A stretch of DNA of 42,372 nucleotides, taken from positions 55,568 to 97,939 of the forward strand of contig JAUMTX010000005.1 of assembly GCA_030530985.1 (NCBI GenBank). Reading direction: 5' to 3'. The DNA is from Corynebacterium sp. GTDB lineage: Bacteria > Actinomycetota > Actinomycetes > Mycobacteriales > Mycobacteriaceae. A model generated the notes under the pieces. That model did no database searches. It had not been told where the DNA came from and was given only the letters and a program-made list of their open reading frames with translations. The position numbers and the translations under genes were made by a program. Of the stretch, positions 31,939 through 40,806 are shown piece by piece (position 1 is the first letter of the stretch; the number at the start of each line of letters is the position of its first letter).

Positions 31939-31973
31939 AAACCCTGCATGACTAATCAGTCGTGCAGGGTTTT
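31939..31973 (+). terminator. Terminator after tRNA-Leu
   Basis: The 13-bp stem of ACCCTGCATGACT with its complement (one G-T pair), loop AATC, is followed by TTTTC. It ends the tRNA-Leu unit. Confidence 0.88.
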
Positions 31974-32029
31974 CTTGTGAATAAAATAGCTGGCAGAAGT
32001 GATAACTTAAGAAAAAGTATGAAAAGTAT

Positions 32030-32058
32030 TTGACTATTCTTAAGTTTCTTTTTAGAAT
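32030..32058 (+). promoter_or_regulatory. Strong promoter of the GA-repeat protein gene
   Basis: TTGACT (32030-32035), a 17-base spacer and TAGAAT (32053-32058) are followed by ATG eight bases later. This is one of the best promoter matches in the window and predicts a leaderless mRNA. Confidence 0.78.
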
Positions 32059-32066
32059 CTATAAAC

Positions 32067-34085
32067 ATGACTGCTCGTTCTATCTCTAACATGGCCATTG
32101 CTTCTCTCCTGGCCCTGTCCACCGCCACCGGCGCGGTGCTAGTTCCACAGACCACTGCCTATGCTGCAAGCATCACCCAGCACAGCGCTGGTGTGGGCTA
32201 TAACGAGGCAGATGGCTACAGCTATACCTTTGTTGTATCCAACCAGTCCAATAGCCCACTGGTAGACCTGAAGCTCACCATCGATGGTCAGATTCAGTGG
32301 ATGGGCGAGCCAGCTGGTGTCATCACCACCCGCTCCCTAAAGAGCAACCAGCTCGAGGATTTCAACGCAGCTGCTTTCATTAACCGCACCGTTGAAACCA
32401 CCCTCTCCGTCACCAATGCCAATGACCCAGAGGCCGCTTTCATCGCCCCAGGCGAGAGTGCATGGGTAACCATTACCGGTATTAAGAGCATTGACCCAGA
32501 GACCACCATCTCCCTCACCGGCGGTTTCGATAACCTCATCACCCGCAATGCCACCTACCAGAACGCACTGACCGCTGCTCTGGCTAGCGCAAGCAATGAT
32601 GTACAGCGCGAAATGGCTGCTGTAACCGCACTGGATGCAGTTGGCGGCGAGATTCGCGGCCACGGTACCGCAGCTGCAATGGGCGAGTACTTCGGCTGGT
32701 CCACCGGCCGCAATGCTGTTGCCACCATGCAGTCCTATAACGAGACTGTCGACGCCTCCGTCGCAGCAGCCGAAAGCACCCCAGCCCAGCAGTACACCAT
32801 TGGTGAAGAAGTAAATACCAAGATCACTGAGCGTGAAACCGCACAGGCTGCACTCAATACCGAGATTGCTCGCGCTAAGGCTTCTGCCCGCATCGCAGCT
32901 GAAATTGCTGAGGCACTGTCCCAGATTCCAGGTATTGATGAGCTCGAGGGCGCACAGGCACAGATTGAGGCTGCCAAGAATGCTGCAGCCGCTGCCGCAA
33001 CCTATGCTCAGACCGCTGCAGATGCCACCGAAATTTCTGTTGCTCAGGGTGCATTCCGCGCCGCTATGGCACAGCTTGAGAACACCACCCAGGCAGCAAC
33101 CACCATTGCTCGTCTCGGTCGTGATGTAGCCAAGGCTCAGCGTGATTATGCTGCACGTGAGGACGTCGACAAGGCTGGTGCTGAGGCTGCGGCTGCTATT
33201 GCAGCCCAGGGCGCTGACTATGCCGACGCCGCTGCTGCTATTGCAAATAAGGCCAAGGGCCTGTCCGCATTCAACAGCATCTACGCCATGGCTGCTATTG
33301 GTAATGCTTCCGAGGCACGTGGCCTGGCTAAGGAAACCGCAGTAATCGCTGCAAATAAGCCAAGCCCAGAGACCGAGACTGAAACCACTCCTGAGACCAA
33401 TGATGAGGATCAGCAGCGCCAGGAAGAAGAAGCAAAGGCTGCAGCTGAGCTGGAAGCAGCCAAGGCTGCCGCTATTGCTCGCATTGACTCCCTCACTGAG
33501 CTGACCGCCGCTGAGAAGCAGGCCTATAAGGACCGCATCAACGCTGCCACCACCAAGGATGAGGTAGCAAAGATTGTTGCTGAGGCTACCGAGCTCAATG
33601 ATTCCCGCCTTGCTGAGTCCCGCACCCAGGCCAAGGAAATCATCGACTCCCTCACATACCTCAGCGATGCTGAGAAGGATGCTATCAAGCAGCAGATCGA
33701 TGCAGCTTCCAGTGTTGAAACCATCATCTCCATTGTGCGCGAAGCAATCAAGGCAAATATTGACAAGAACCCTAATCTCTCCGCAGAGCAGAAGGAATCC
33801 CTCAAGACTGCAGCCGATGGCGCTGCCGACTTGGATAGCCTAGGTGCTTTCGCCAATAGCATTTGGGGCTATAGCACCGATGAGGATGATCGCAATATTG
33901 CTGAGACTGACCCACTGCCAGCTACCACTGGTTCCTCCAAGGTTGGCATCCTCGCCATCATCTTGGGTGTGCTCGGCCTTGGTGGCGGTGTATTCACCTG
34001 GGGTTATATCCACGACCCACAGTTCCGTGAGGTTGTAGACGGTGCCGTTCAGAATATTGAGCGCGCCTTGGGCATTCGCCGCTAA
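32067..34085 (+). CDS. Secreted/membrane-anchored Ala-rich protein with GA-like helical repeats
   Basis: The 672-residue protein has a signal peptide (cleavage after T-T-A-Y-A, about 33) and a beta-rich N-terminal domain (about 35-150). A long Ala-rich, probably coiled-coil region spans about 225-430. An acidic linker at about 437-455 includes E-T-E-T-E-T-T-P. Three degenerate repeats of about 40-45 residues (465-508, 520-561, 562-602) share I-D-S-L-T-x-L-T/S-x-A-E-K and resemble GA/Ebh-type three-helix modules of Gram-positive surface proteins. A TM helix at about 625-645 is followed by a tail of about 27 residues. The family is not known to me; adhesion or a structural envelope role is inferred. 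Confidence 0.8.
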   Translation: MTARSISNMAIASLLALSTATGAVLVPQTTAYAASITQHSAGVGYNEADGYSYTFVVSNQSNSPLVDLKLTIDGQIQWMGEPAGVITTRSLKSNQLEDFNAAAFINRTVETTLSVTNANDPEAAFIAPGESAWVTITGIKSIDPETTISLTGGFDNLITRNATYQNALTAALASASNDVQREMAAVTALDAVGGEIRGHGTAAAMGEYFGWSTGRNAVATMQSYNETVDASVAAAESTPAQQYTIGEEVNTKITERETAQAALNTEIARAKASARIAAEIAEALSQIPGIDELEGAQAQIEAAKNAAAAAATYAQTAADATEISVAQGAFRAAMAQLENTTQAATTIARLGRDVAKAQRDYAAREDVDKAGAEAAAAIAAQGADYADAAAAIANKAKGLSAFNSIYAMAAIGNASEARGLAKETAVIAANKPSPETETETTPETNDEDQQRQEEEAKAAAELEAAKAAAIARIDSLTELTAAEKQAYKDRINAATTKDEVAKIVAEATELNDSRLAESRTQAKEIIDSLTYLSDAEKDAIKQQIDAASSVETIISIVREAIKANIDKNPNLSAEQKESLKTAADGAADLDSLGAFANSIWGYSTDEDDRNIAETDPLPATTGSSKVGILAIILGVLGLGGGVFTWGYIHDPQFREVVDGAVQNIERALGIRR

Positions 34086-34102
34086 GTCCTCGCGACTACT
34101 AC

Positions 34103-34140
34103 ACGGCTCGAGAATTTTTCTCGGGCCGTCTTTTGTTTTT
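34103..34140 (+). terminator. Terminator of the GA-repeat protein gene
   Basis: A 12-bp stem (34103-34114 with 34118-34129, one G-T pair) has loop TTT, followed by CTTTTGTTTTT. Confidence 0.9.
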
Positions 34141-34231
34141 ACATTGAATTGGGACTCGGGAACTAAAAGTAGTGCATCTACGTTAGTATTAGTAAGAACT
34201 TGAATTATTTTTAGAAAGGACTGGTGTTCAG

Positions 34232-35041
34232 TTGGCACGCAGTAACCCTGTATTCACCTCTTTGGAAAAAGATGTGGTGAACCCATATGCAGGCCGTACC
34301 TCTTTTGACACGACACAGCCCGGCGGTATGTATGCCGCACCAATGACCAGTGAGCGCGCAATCACCATTGATGACATTGTCACCAAGACCGGTATCACCC
34401 TTGGTGTCATCATTGTTGTTGCAGCCCTGACCTACGGTATTGGTCTTGTTGCCCCAGGTATGGTCTTTGCCCTGTGGGGTCTCGGCGCCATTGGTAGCCT
34501 GGTCACCGTACTGGTAGCCACCATGGGTGGTAAGTACGGCTCCGCCCCAGTCACCCTGACCTACGCAGTCTTTGAGGGCCTGCTTGTTGGTGGCATCAGC
34601 TACATCTTCGCTGGCCTTGCCACCGGCATCAATGCTGGCGCACTCATCGGTCAGGCCGTGGTGGGCACCCTGGGCGTATTCATCGGCATGATTTTTGTCT
34701 ACAAGTCCGGTGCAGTCCGCGTCACCCCACGCTTCAACCGCATTGTCACCGGCGCCATCTTCGGTGTTGCAGGCCTGGCTTTGGTTAATATCCTCCTGGC
34801 TCTGTTCACCGGCAATGCGCCTCTGACCAACGGTGGCCCACTGGCCATCATCTTCTCCCTCTTCTGCATTGGCCTCGCAGCCATTTCCTTTCTGCAGGAC
34901 TTTGATAATGCAGATAAGCTCATCCGTGTTGGTGCACCTGCCAAGACCGCATGGGGCGTTGCCCTTGGTCTGGCTGTGACCCTGGTGTGGCTCTACACCG
35001 AGATTCTTCGTCTCCTGAGCTACTTCAACCGCTCCGAATAA
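34232..35041 (+). CDS. Bax inhibitor-1/YccA family membrane protein
   Basis: The 269-residue protein has a cytoplasmic N-terminus of about 50 residues and seven hydrophobic helices from about residue 55. It includes the family patterns T-Y-A-V-F-E-G-L-L-V-G-G-I-S and F-L-Q-D-F-D-N-A-D, the latter containing the acidic residues near the last helices. Family members are thought to act in calcium or proton leak; the bacterial role here is unknown. The start is TTG at 34232 with AGAAAGGA 11 bases upstream; no ATG or GTG suits as well. Confidence 0.9.
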   Translation: MARSNPVFTSLEKDVVNPYAGRTSFDTTQPGGMYAAPMTSERAITIDDIVTKTGITLGVIIVVAALTYGIGLVAPGMVFALWGLGAIGSLVTVLVATMGGKYGSAPVTLTYAVFEGLLVGGISYIFAGLATGINAGALIGQAVVGTLGVFIGMIFVYKSGAVRVTPRFNRIVTGAIFGVAGLALVNILLALFTGNAPLTNGGPLAIIFSLFCIGLAAISFLQDFDNADKLIRVGAPAKTAWGVALGLAVTLVWLYTEILRLLSYFNRSE

Positions 35042-35060
35042 TTCGGATTAGGCATAAAGG

Positions 35061-35091
35061 AATCCCCAAGTCTAGGACTTGGGGATTTTTT
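35061..35091 (+). terminator. Terminator of the BI-1 family gene
   Basis: AATCCCCAAGTC and GACTTGGGGATT form a perfect 12-bp stem with a three-base loop and a six-T tail. It lies between convergent genes and may also serve the lipoprotein gene. Confidence 0.92.
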
Positions 35092-35109
35092 CTGCGTATA
35101 GGCGCGGGA

Positions 35110-35538
35110 TTAAGGGGTGTTCGGGGTGCCGTCGATAAGCATGGAACTAAAGACCAGGAAGCCATTAGGCAGGGTAGTAGGGTGTGCCAGCATAATCTCG
35201 CGACTACGACCCTGTGAGTCCGTGCCATTGCCTACAGCGCTAGTGGCATCCCAGGAGTCCCACACAATATTGGCCAAGACGGCACGCTGATCGGTACAGT
35301 CCAGATGGAGCACACTGGGGCGTGTGAGCGGATTACCAATACAATCCACCACTCCCGGCAGATTGCCCTCATCCTCCGCGCTGGAGGTAGCTTGAGAAGG
35401 ACGCAGCCACGTAGACTCCGATGCTTGCTCCTCAGGGGCAGCAGAGGAGGTACTCTCCGAACTCGAACATGCAGAAAACGCCATAGCAGCCACCAAAAGT
35501 GGAGCTATGGCGCGAATGCAGATGCCTTTACTGGCCAC
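35110..35538 (-). CDS. Putative lipoprotein of unknown function
   Basis: From GTG 35538 the product has 142 residues with a short lipoprotein signal: M-A-S-K-G-I-C-I-R, then hydrophobic residues, and lipobox A-F-S-A-C (Cys24). A Ser/Glu/Ala-rich linker and a small domain with two cysteines (V-D-C-I-G and L-D-C-T-D) follow. The frame is open to 35583, but such starts lie deep in greA and add no signal features. The chosen start overlaps greA by 11 bases, so the two may be coupled. A similar greA-adjacent lipoprotein is not known to me. Confidence 0.72.
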   Translation of the reverse strand: MASKGICIRAIAPLLVAAMAFSACSSSESTSSAAPEEQASESTWLRPSQATSSAEDEGNLPGVVDCIGNPLTRPSVLHLDCTDQRAVLANIVWDSWDATSAVGNGTDSQGRSREIMLAHPTTLPNGFLVFSSMLIDGTPNTP

Positions 35539-36049
35539 GGAGGGTTGCGGCCTTCGCGGAGTCATAAGGCTCGGCCTTAACAACAGTCACGCTAATGGTG
35601 CGACCATTAGGTGCGGTGTACTCGCGAGTCTCGCCTTCCTTAGCGCCAAGAACCGCAGCGCCCAGTGGGGACTGCTCAGAGTAGGTCTCCAGGTCCTTGT
35701 TATCAGAGGCAGCGGCGCGGGTACCAATCAGGAAGGTCTCCTTGGCATTCTCATCGCCGTTATAGTAGACGTGAACCACGGAACCAACCACGGCAACGCC
35801 CTCTTCCATGGCGCTACGCTCAGTGGTGGAGTTAGCAAGAATCTGGGAGATCTGCTTAATACGAGCTTCTTCCTGATCCTGCATTTCACGAGCAGCATCG
35901 TAGCCGGCGTTCTCCTTGAGGTCGCCTTCCTCACGGCGCTCATTAATTTCGGCGGCCACGACTGGGCGGTGAGCGATGAGACGGTTGAGCTCATCCTCAA
36001 GCTTGGCCTTGGTCTCCGGAGTAATATACTGCTTAGCTTGTTCTGACAT
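35528..36049 (-). CDS. greA: Transcription elongation factor GreA
   Basis: The 173-residue protein rescues backtracked RNA polymerase by stimulating transcript cleavage. The N-terminal coiled coil has the tip acidic pair in R-E-E-G-D-L-K-E-N-A-G-Y-D-A-A-R-E, and a C-terminal FKBP-like domain ends near L-G-A-A-V-L-G-A-K-E-G-E. A short C-terminal extension (P-Y-D-S-A-K-A-A-T) follows. The neighbour DUF4307 is upstream on the same strand, as in mycobacteria (Rv1080c/Rv1081c). Confidence 0.97.
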   Translation of the reverse strand: MSEQAKQYITPETKAKLEDELNRLIAHRPVVAAEINERREEGDLKENAGYDAAREMQDQEEARIKQISQILANSTTERSAMEEGVAVVGSVVHVYYNGDENAKETFLIGTRAAASDNKDLETYSEQSPLGAAVLGAKEGETREYTAPNGRTISVTVVKAEPYDSAKAATLRGQ

Positions 36050-36101
36050 AAAGTTAATAATAACAATACTTTTGGATATCTGTCACGCGTGAGCGCGGTG
36101 T

Positions 36102-36560
36102 CTAGCCCTTTAGATAGGAAGGGATGTTTGTGCCACAGCCATAGATATCGCCGGCAACAGCGCGAACACGAGTAGAGATAGGGACAGAAAGCTTCACGGT
36201 AGGCGCACTACCTGCAGGAATGAAGATTTCGCGGCGGCCGACCTCAGTTTTGTCATAGTCCAAGGCGCGAACCACACAGAAAGAGTCCATTTCTGGGGTG
36301 GTGCGGGTGACATCCATGAAAAGAGTCAACTGGTCTTCACTGTCGGTTTGAAAGCCACGTTCGGTGGCCGTCACAGTATTCGCATCACTGTGGCGTTGCT
36401 GCTGCACATAGAACACAGCAACTACTGCAAAGACCGCAACCATAATGAGAACAAAGGCCTTAAATGCAATATTCTTCGTGCCTAGGGCGTTAGAAGTATT
36501 GTCTTTAGTGTCGCTTGCGCCATAGCGTGCGCGGGGGCGCGTAGGTTTTTCTGATACCAC
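36102..36560 (-). CDS. DUF4307 membrane protein
   Basis: The 152-residue protein has a basic N-terminus (R-P-R-A-R-Y-G, typical of the family), one TM helix (about 33-52) and an extracellular domain with V-V-R-A-L-D-Y-D-K-T-E-V-G-R-R-E. It ends in V-x-G-C-x-x-x-x-P-S-Y-L. The function is unknown. GTG 36560 is seven bases after a TATTAT -10 element, consistent with a leaderless mRNA. It is divergent from mca. Confidence 0.88.
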   Translation of the reverse strand: MVSEKPTRPRARYGASDTKDNTSNALGTKNIAFKAFVLIMVAVFAVVAVFYVQQQRHSDANTVTATERGFQTDSEDQLTLFMDVTRTTPEMDSFCVVRALDYDKTEVGRREIFIPAGSAPTVKLSVPISTRVRAVAGDIYGCGTNIPSYLKG

Positions 36561-36566
36561 ACGATC

Positions 36567-36573
36567 TATAATA
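36567..36573. promoter_or_regulatory. Overlapping divergent -10 elements (DUF4307 and mca)
   Basis: On the plus strand TATAAT (36567-36572) is the -10 of mca. On the minus strand TATTAT (36573-36568) is the -10 of the DUF4307 gene. They share five bases. The location also shows that ATG/GTG codons before 36580 cannot be the mca start. Confidence 0.6.
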
Positions 36574-36609
36574 GTGGTTTGTAATGATGAGGCACAGAAG
36601 GAGTTTTTT

Positions 36610-37458
36610 GTGAGGCTATTGGCAATTCATGCCCACCCCGATGATGAATCAAGCAAGGGCGCGGCAACTTATGCCCGCTACGCTGCGGAAGGGCATGATG
36701 TACTTGTGCTTACCTGTACTGGAGGTGAGCGTGGAGATGTCCTCAATGAAGCTCTCAAAAATAATCCAGAGGTGCAGGAAAATCTTGCTGCTTATCGACG
36801 CAAAGAGATGGCCCAGGCCGCTAAGGCTTTGGGCATCCAGCAGCAGTGGCTGGGTTATGTAGACTCTGGCCTACCAGAGGGCGACCCACTTCCACCACTA
36901 CCTGAGGGCTGTTTTGCTTTGGCCGATAGTGATGAAGTCACCGGCAAGGTAGTGAAGGTTATTCGCGAATTTAAGCCAGAGGTCATCATTACCTATGACG
37001 AGAATGGTGGCTATCCTCACCCTGACCACCTAAAGGTGCACGAAATCAGCATGCTTGCGTGGGATCGCGCCGGTGATGCCAATTGGTATCCGGAGGCTGG
37101 CCCAGTCTGGGAGCCACTCAAGCTGTATTACACCCACGGCTTCCTGCGCCAGCGTCTGGTGGCTTTCCACGAGGAATTCCTCAAGGAGGGTAAGCCAAGC
37201 CCATTCGAGCCTATTCTCAACCACTGGAAGGATGACATTATGGATCGTGTCACCACCCGTGTTGAGTGCGCCGACTATTTTGAACAGCGTGATGCGGCAC
37301 TCCGTGCCCACGCCACCCAGATTGACCCGAACGGCATGTTCTTCGCAGCTCCACTGGAGATGCAGAAGCGCCTGTGGACCACAGAGGAATTCGAATTGGC
37401 GAAGACCCGCGTCCGCACCAACCTGCCTGAGCATGATTTATTTGAAGGGATTGCCTAA
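36610..37458 (+). CDS. mca: Mycothiol S-conjugate amidase
   Basis: The 282-residue LmbE/PIG-L-type zinc amidase cleaves mycothiol conjugates in detoxification. The zinc motif A-H-P-D-D-E-S (7-13) and the later H-P-D-H-L-K-V-H (about 138) are present, with G-G-E-R-G-D between. GTG 36610 is chosen: AGAAGGAG lies six bases upstream, and the upstream in-frame start at 36574 sits two bases after the -10. MshB, the close paralogue, is a possible alternative, but the greA-DUF4307 neighbourhood is that of mca. It overlaps the next gene by one base. Confidence 0.93.
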   Translation: MRLLAIHAHPDDESSKGAATYARYAAEGHDVLVLTCTGGERGDVLNEALKNNPEVQENLAAYRRKEMAQAAKALGIQQQWLGYVDSGLPEGDPLPPLPEGCFALADSDEVTGKVVKVIREFKPEVIITYDENGGYPHPDHLKVHEISMLAWDRAGDANWYPEAGPVWEPLKLYYTHGFLRQRLVAFHEEFLKEGKPSPFEPILNHWKDDIMDRVTTRVECADYFEQRDAALRAHATQIDPNGMFFAAPLEMQKRLWTTEEFELAKTRVRTNLPEHDLFEGIA

Positions 37459-37721
37459 TGACGACTTTGGTTCTTGCAGCACTGGAGGACCCAAGCGGCC
37501 CTGATTTCGGTAAGGCCTCCCCAATTGGCCTTTTCATCAGCGTAGTTTTGCTGCTGGTGGTACTTTTCTTGGGCTACTGCTTGTCGCGCCGCACCAAGCG
37601 TATGGCACGTCGTCGCGCCTTCGCTGAAGAGCATGGCATCGACTTTTTCGATACCGAAAAGCTCGACGCTGCCATGAAGGAAGCAGGGCTTGAAGATAAA
37701 ACTAAGAATTGGTGGCTATAG
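37458..37721 (+). CDS. Small conserved single-TM protein
   Basis: The 87-residue protein has a short N-terminus and one TM helix (about 22-42), followed by the basic stretch S-R-R-T-K-R-M-A-R-R-R-A. A conserved-looking acidic/helical end is D-F-F-D-T-E-K-L-D-A-A-M-K-E. It matches the size and place of Rv1083 after mca. Function unknown. It overlaps mca by one base and the next gene by 13 bases, so mca, this gene and the prenyltransferase are translated together. Confidence 0.85.
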   Translation: MTTLVLAALEDPSGPDFGKASPIGLFISVVLLLVVLFLGYCLSRRTKRMARRRAFAEEHGIDFFDTEKLDAAMKEAGLEDKTKNWWL

Positions 37722-38482
37722 TTGTAGATGTGAGCATTCTCTATCCCCTATACGAAGCGCGACTGAGGCGGGAGCTGAAAGGCCGTCCGCGTCCTAAGCA
37801 TGTCGCAGTCATGTGCGATGGCAACCGCCGTTGGGCACGTGAAGCTGGCTTTGAAGATGTCAGCCACGGGCATCGTGTAGGCGCCAAGAAGATTGGCGAA
37901 ATGGTGGGGTGGTGTGCCGAATCCGGCATTGATTTGGTCACCATCTACCTATTGAGCACAGAGAATCTGAGTCGCGAACACGAAGAGCTTCAGCTTCTTT
38001 TGGACATTATTTGTGATGTTGTCATGGAGCTGGCTGCGCCCGATAAGGGGTGGCGTGTTCGCCTCGTTGGCCACTTGGACCTGCTGCCACCAGAAGTCTC
38101 TGAGAGACTGCGTGCAGCAGCTGCACAGACCGATAGCCACCAAGGCGTGACAATTAATGTTGCGGTTGGCTATGGTGGCCGCCAAGAAATTGTGGATGCA
38201 GTCCACGAAATTATTGATGCGAATCCACACGCATCCGGGGCTGAGCTCAAAGAGCTCATGACCACCGAAAATATCTCCAGCCACCTGTACACCTCGGGCC
38301 AGCCTGACCCAGATTTGGTGATTCGCACCTCTGGTGAGCAGCGCCTCTCTGGCTTTATGCTGTGGCAGGCGGCGTATTCGGAGATTTGGTTTACCGACAC
38401 CTACTGGCCGGCATTTCGCCGTGTTGACTTCCTGCGCGCGCTTCGTAGTTACGCGGGGCGTAGTCGCCGCTTTGGTAAATAA
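37709..38482 (+). CDS. Cis-prenyltransferase, probably Z-farnesyl diphosphate synthase (UppS family)
   Basis: The 257-residue protein has the catalytic M-C-D-G-N-R-R-W-A motif (about 34-42), with Asp36. The G-H-x-x-G family motif is present, and R-T-S-G-E-Q-R-L-S-G-F-M and the E-I-W-F-T-D-T-Y-W-P motif lie near the end. In mycobacteria the enzyme in this position (Rv1086) makes short Z,E-farnesyl diphosphate for decaprenyl phosphate; that assignment here rests on synteny. The start is uncertain: TTG 37709 or GTG 37712 are followed by GTG 37730, which may be the better start. Confidence 0.87.
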   Translation: MVAIVVDVSILYPLYEARLRRELKGRPRPKHVAVMCDGNRRWAREAGFEDVSHGHRVGAKKIGEMVGWCAESGIDLVTIYLLSTENLSREHEELQLLLDIICDVVMELAAPDKGWRVRLVGHLDLLPPEVSERLRAAAAQTDSHQGVTINVAVGYGGRQEIVDAVHEIIDANPHASGAELKELMTTENISSHLYTSGQPDPDLVIRTSGEQRLSGFMLWQAAYSEIWFTDTYWPAFRRVDFLRALRSYAGRSRRFGK

Positions 38483-38487
38483 CCGGC

Positions 38488-39390
38488 TTAGATATTTTTC
38501 ATTCGTACCCCGGCCACGGCGTGGTGCTCGTCCTTCATCAGGATTAGCTCAGCGCGGTCGCGGGTAGGCAGAATATTGTCCAAAAGATTGGGCAGATTCA
38601 CCGTTGCCCAAATCTGGCGGGCCACTGCAGTCGCAGCACTATCATCCAAATCCGCATAGGTCCTAAAGTGGGAATCCGGATCATTGAAGTGCGTGGTGCG
38701 CAATTCCAAAAAGCGTTCCACATACCACTGCTCAATATGGCGGGTTTCAGCATCCACGTAGATGCTGAAGTCGAAAAAGTCACTCACCATCTGGTTTGTG
38801 CCAGTTTGAAGCACATTAAGACCCTCAAGGATCATAATGTCCGGCTGATCTACATCGACATATTCACCAGGAACACGGTCATAAATGATGTGGGAATACA
38901 GTGGCGCATGGACATGCTGCTTGCCGCTCTTCACATCAATGACGAACTGCAGCAGAGCCTTTTGATCATAGGATTCAGGAAAGCCCTTGCGACCAAGAAT
39001 TCCCTTGGAGCGCAGTTCCGCAGAGGGGTAGAGGAAGCCATCGGTAGTAACAAGATCGACACGGGGGCTGGACTTCCAACGCTGAAGAAGCACTTGGAGT
39101 ACACGTGCAGTGGTGGATTTTCCAACTGCCACCGAACCCGCAACACCGATGATGAATGGGACCTGGGGGATAGGCTTATCCAAAAATTCAGAATGTGCAC
39201 GGATAAGTTCTTGGCGTGCACGAACGCGCAGGTAAATTAGACGCGACAATGGAAGATAGACTTCCTCAACCTCGCGCATATCCAAGCATTCACCAATGCC
39301 TCGCAGCTGCTCAACCTCATGGGGAGTCAAAACCTGGGGCATCGATTTACGAAGCTTTTGCCACGATGCGCGGTCAAATTCGGTATACAT
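38488..39390 (-). CDS. coaA: Type I pantothenate kinase
   Basis: The enzyme makes 4'-phosphopantothenate, the first step of CoA synthesis. The P-loop [16 protein letters not shown] is near residue 83 of this start, and [19 protein letters not shown] and M-V-S-D-F-F-D-F-S follow as in E. coli and mycobacterial CoaA. The frame is open to GTG 39441, but the glyA -10 lies between. ATG 39390 (M-Y-T-E-F-D-R) has TATGAT nine bases upstream and matches the usual E-F-D-R start region, so I prefer it (300 residues). Confidence 0.92.
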   Translation of the reverse strand: MYTEFDRASWQKLRKSMPQVLTPHEVEQLRGIGECLDMREVEEVYLPLSRLIYLRVRARQELIRAHSEFLDKPIPQVPFIIGVAGSVAVGKSTTARVLQVLLQRWKSSPRVDLVTTDGFLYPSAELRSKGILGRKGFPESYDQKALLQFVIDVKSGKQHVHAPLYSHIIYDRVPGEYVDVDQPDIMILEGLNVLQTGTNQMVSDFFDFSIYVDAETRHIEQWYVERFLELRTTHFNDPDSHFRTYADLDDSAATAVARQIWATVNLPNLLDNILPTRDRAELILMKDEHHAVAGVRMKNI

Positions 39391-39419
39391 CAAGTAGTCA
39401 TCATAGTCGCTTTTGGTGT

Positions 39420-39425
39420 TAGAAT
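39420..39425 (+). promoter_or_regulatory. Candidate -10 of glyA
   Basis: TAGAAT lies 35 bases upstream of the glyA ATG, with AAAGG at 39451-39455 as ribosome site. It lies upstream of the preferred coaA start, in the shared divergent region. Confidence 0.5.
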
Positions 39426-39460
39426 GATGGTGCAATTCCACATTCTTCCGAAAGGCAATA

Positions 39461-40750
39461 ATGACTGATGTTCGTTATCAGCCGCTGAGTCAGTTGGATC
39501 CTGAGGTGGCAGCAGCCATCAACGGTGAACTTGCACGTCAGCGCGACACTCTTGAGATGATTGCTTCCGAGAACTTCGTTCCTCGTGCAGTACTCGAGGC
39601 ACAGGGTTCCGTTCTCACCAATAAGTACGCAGAGGGTTATCCCGGTCGTCGCTACTACGGCGGCTGCGAAAATGTGGATATCATCGAGGACCTGGCACGT
39701 GAGCGTGCTAAGGCAGTCTTCGGTGCAGAGTACGCCAATGTTCAGCCACACGCCGGTGCACAGGCTAATGCTGCTGTGCTGATGGCTCTGGCTAACCCAG
39801 GCGATAAGATTATGGGTCTTTCTCTTGCTCACGGTGGTCACCTCACCCACGGCATGAAGATTAACTTCTCTGGTAAGTTCTACAACGTCGTTGCCTATGG
39901 CGTTAACCCAGAGACCATGCGTATCGACATGGATCAGGTTCGTGAGCAGGCTCTTGCTGAGCGCCCACAGGTTCTGATTGCTGGTTGGTCCGCATATCCT
40001 CGCCACCTCGACTTTGAAGCTTTCCGCTCCATTGCTGATGAAATTGGCGCAAAGCTGTGGGTCGACATGGCTCACTTCGCTGGTCTGGTTGCTGCTGGTG
40101 TACACCCAAGCCCAGTACCTTATGCTGATGTTGTTTCCACCACTGTTCACAAGACCCTCGGCGGTCCTCGTTCCGGCATGATTCTTGCCAAGGAAGAGTG
40201 GGCAAAGGCACTGAACTCTGCAGTCTTCCCAGGCCAGCAGGGTGGTCCTTTGATGCACGCTGTGGCTGCTAAGGCCGTAGCTATGAAGATTGCTGGCTCC
40301 GAGGAGTTCAAGGAGCGCCAGGAGCGCACCCTGCTCGGTGCTCAGATTCTTGCTGAGCGTCTCACCGCTGATGACTGCAAGGCTGCCGGCGTTGATGTTC
40401 TTACCGGTGGCACTGACGTTCACCTGGTTCTCGCTGACCTGCGTAACTCTGAGATGAACGGTCAGGACGCTGAGGATCTTCTGCATGAGGTTGGCATCAC
40501 CGTTAACCGTAACGCAGTTCCTAATGACCCACGTCCACCAATGGTCACCTCCGGTCTGCGTATCGGCACCCCAGCTCTTGCTACCCGTGGTCTGGATGAG
40601 GCTGGCTTCCGTGAGGTTGCTGACATCATCGGTACCGCCCTTGCTAATGGCAAGAATGCTGATGTTGCTGGTCTCCGTGCCTGCGTATCCAAGGTAGCTG
40701 CTGACTACCCACTGTATAACGGTCTTGAAGACTGGAAGCTGATGGATTAA
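39461..40750 (+). CDS. glyA: Serine hydroxymethyltransferase
   Basis: The 429-residue PLP enzyme interconverts serine and glycine with THF. Motifs include [32 protein letters not shown] and the PLP lysine in [11 protein letters not shown] (about 228). Codon use is strongly biased, as in eno, suggesting high expression. It is divergent from coaA, as in C. glutamicum. An intrinsic terminator follows. Confidence 0.97.
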   Translation: MTDVRYQPLSQLDPEVAAAINGELARQRDTLEMIASENFVPRAVLEAQGSVLTNKYAEGYPGRRYYGGCENVDIIEDLARERAKAVFGAEYANVQPHAGAQANAAVLMALANPGDKIMGLSLAHGGHLTHGMKINFSGKFYNVVAYGVNPETMRIDMDQVREQALAERPQVLIAGWSAYPRHLDFEAFRSIADEIGAKLWVDMAHFAGLVAAGVHPSPVPYADVVSTTVHKTLGGPRSGMILAKEEWAKALNSAVFPGQQGGPLMHAVAAKAVAMKIAGSEEFKERQERTLLGAQILAERLTADDCKAAGVDVLTGGTDVHLVLADLRNSEMNGQDAEDLLHEVGITVNRNAVPNDPRPPMVTSGLRIGTPALATRGLDEAGFREVADIIGTALANGKNADVAGLRACVSKVAADYPLYNGLEDWKLMD

Positions 40751-40766
40751 TTTCCACCCAAGCCAA

Positions 40767-40803
40767 TGGCCCCGCTAGTGTTAACTAGCGGGGCCATATT
40801 TTA
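40767..40803 (+). terminator. Terminator of glyA
   Basis: A perfect 13-bp stem (40767-40779 with 40784-40796) with a four-base loop GTTA is followed by TATTTTAT. It separates glyA from the convergent unknown gene. Confidence 0.88.
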
Positions 40804-40806
40804 TCT

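Noticed and set aside
33900..33990. Sortase LPxTG signal in the GA-repeat protein
   Set aside because: The motif is L-P-A-T-T-G and the tail after the TM helix is far too long for a standard sorting signal.
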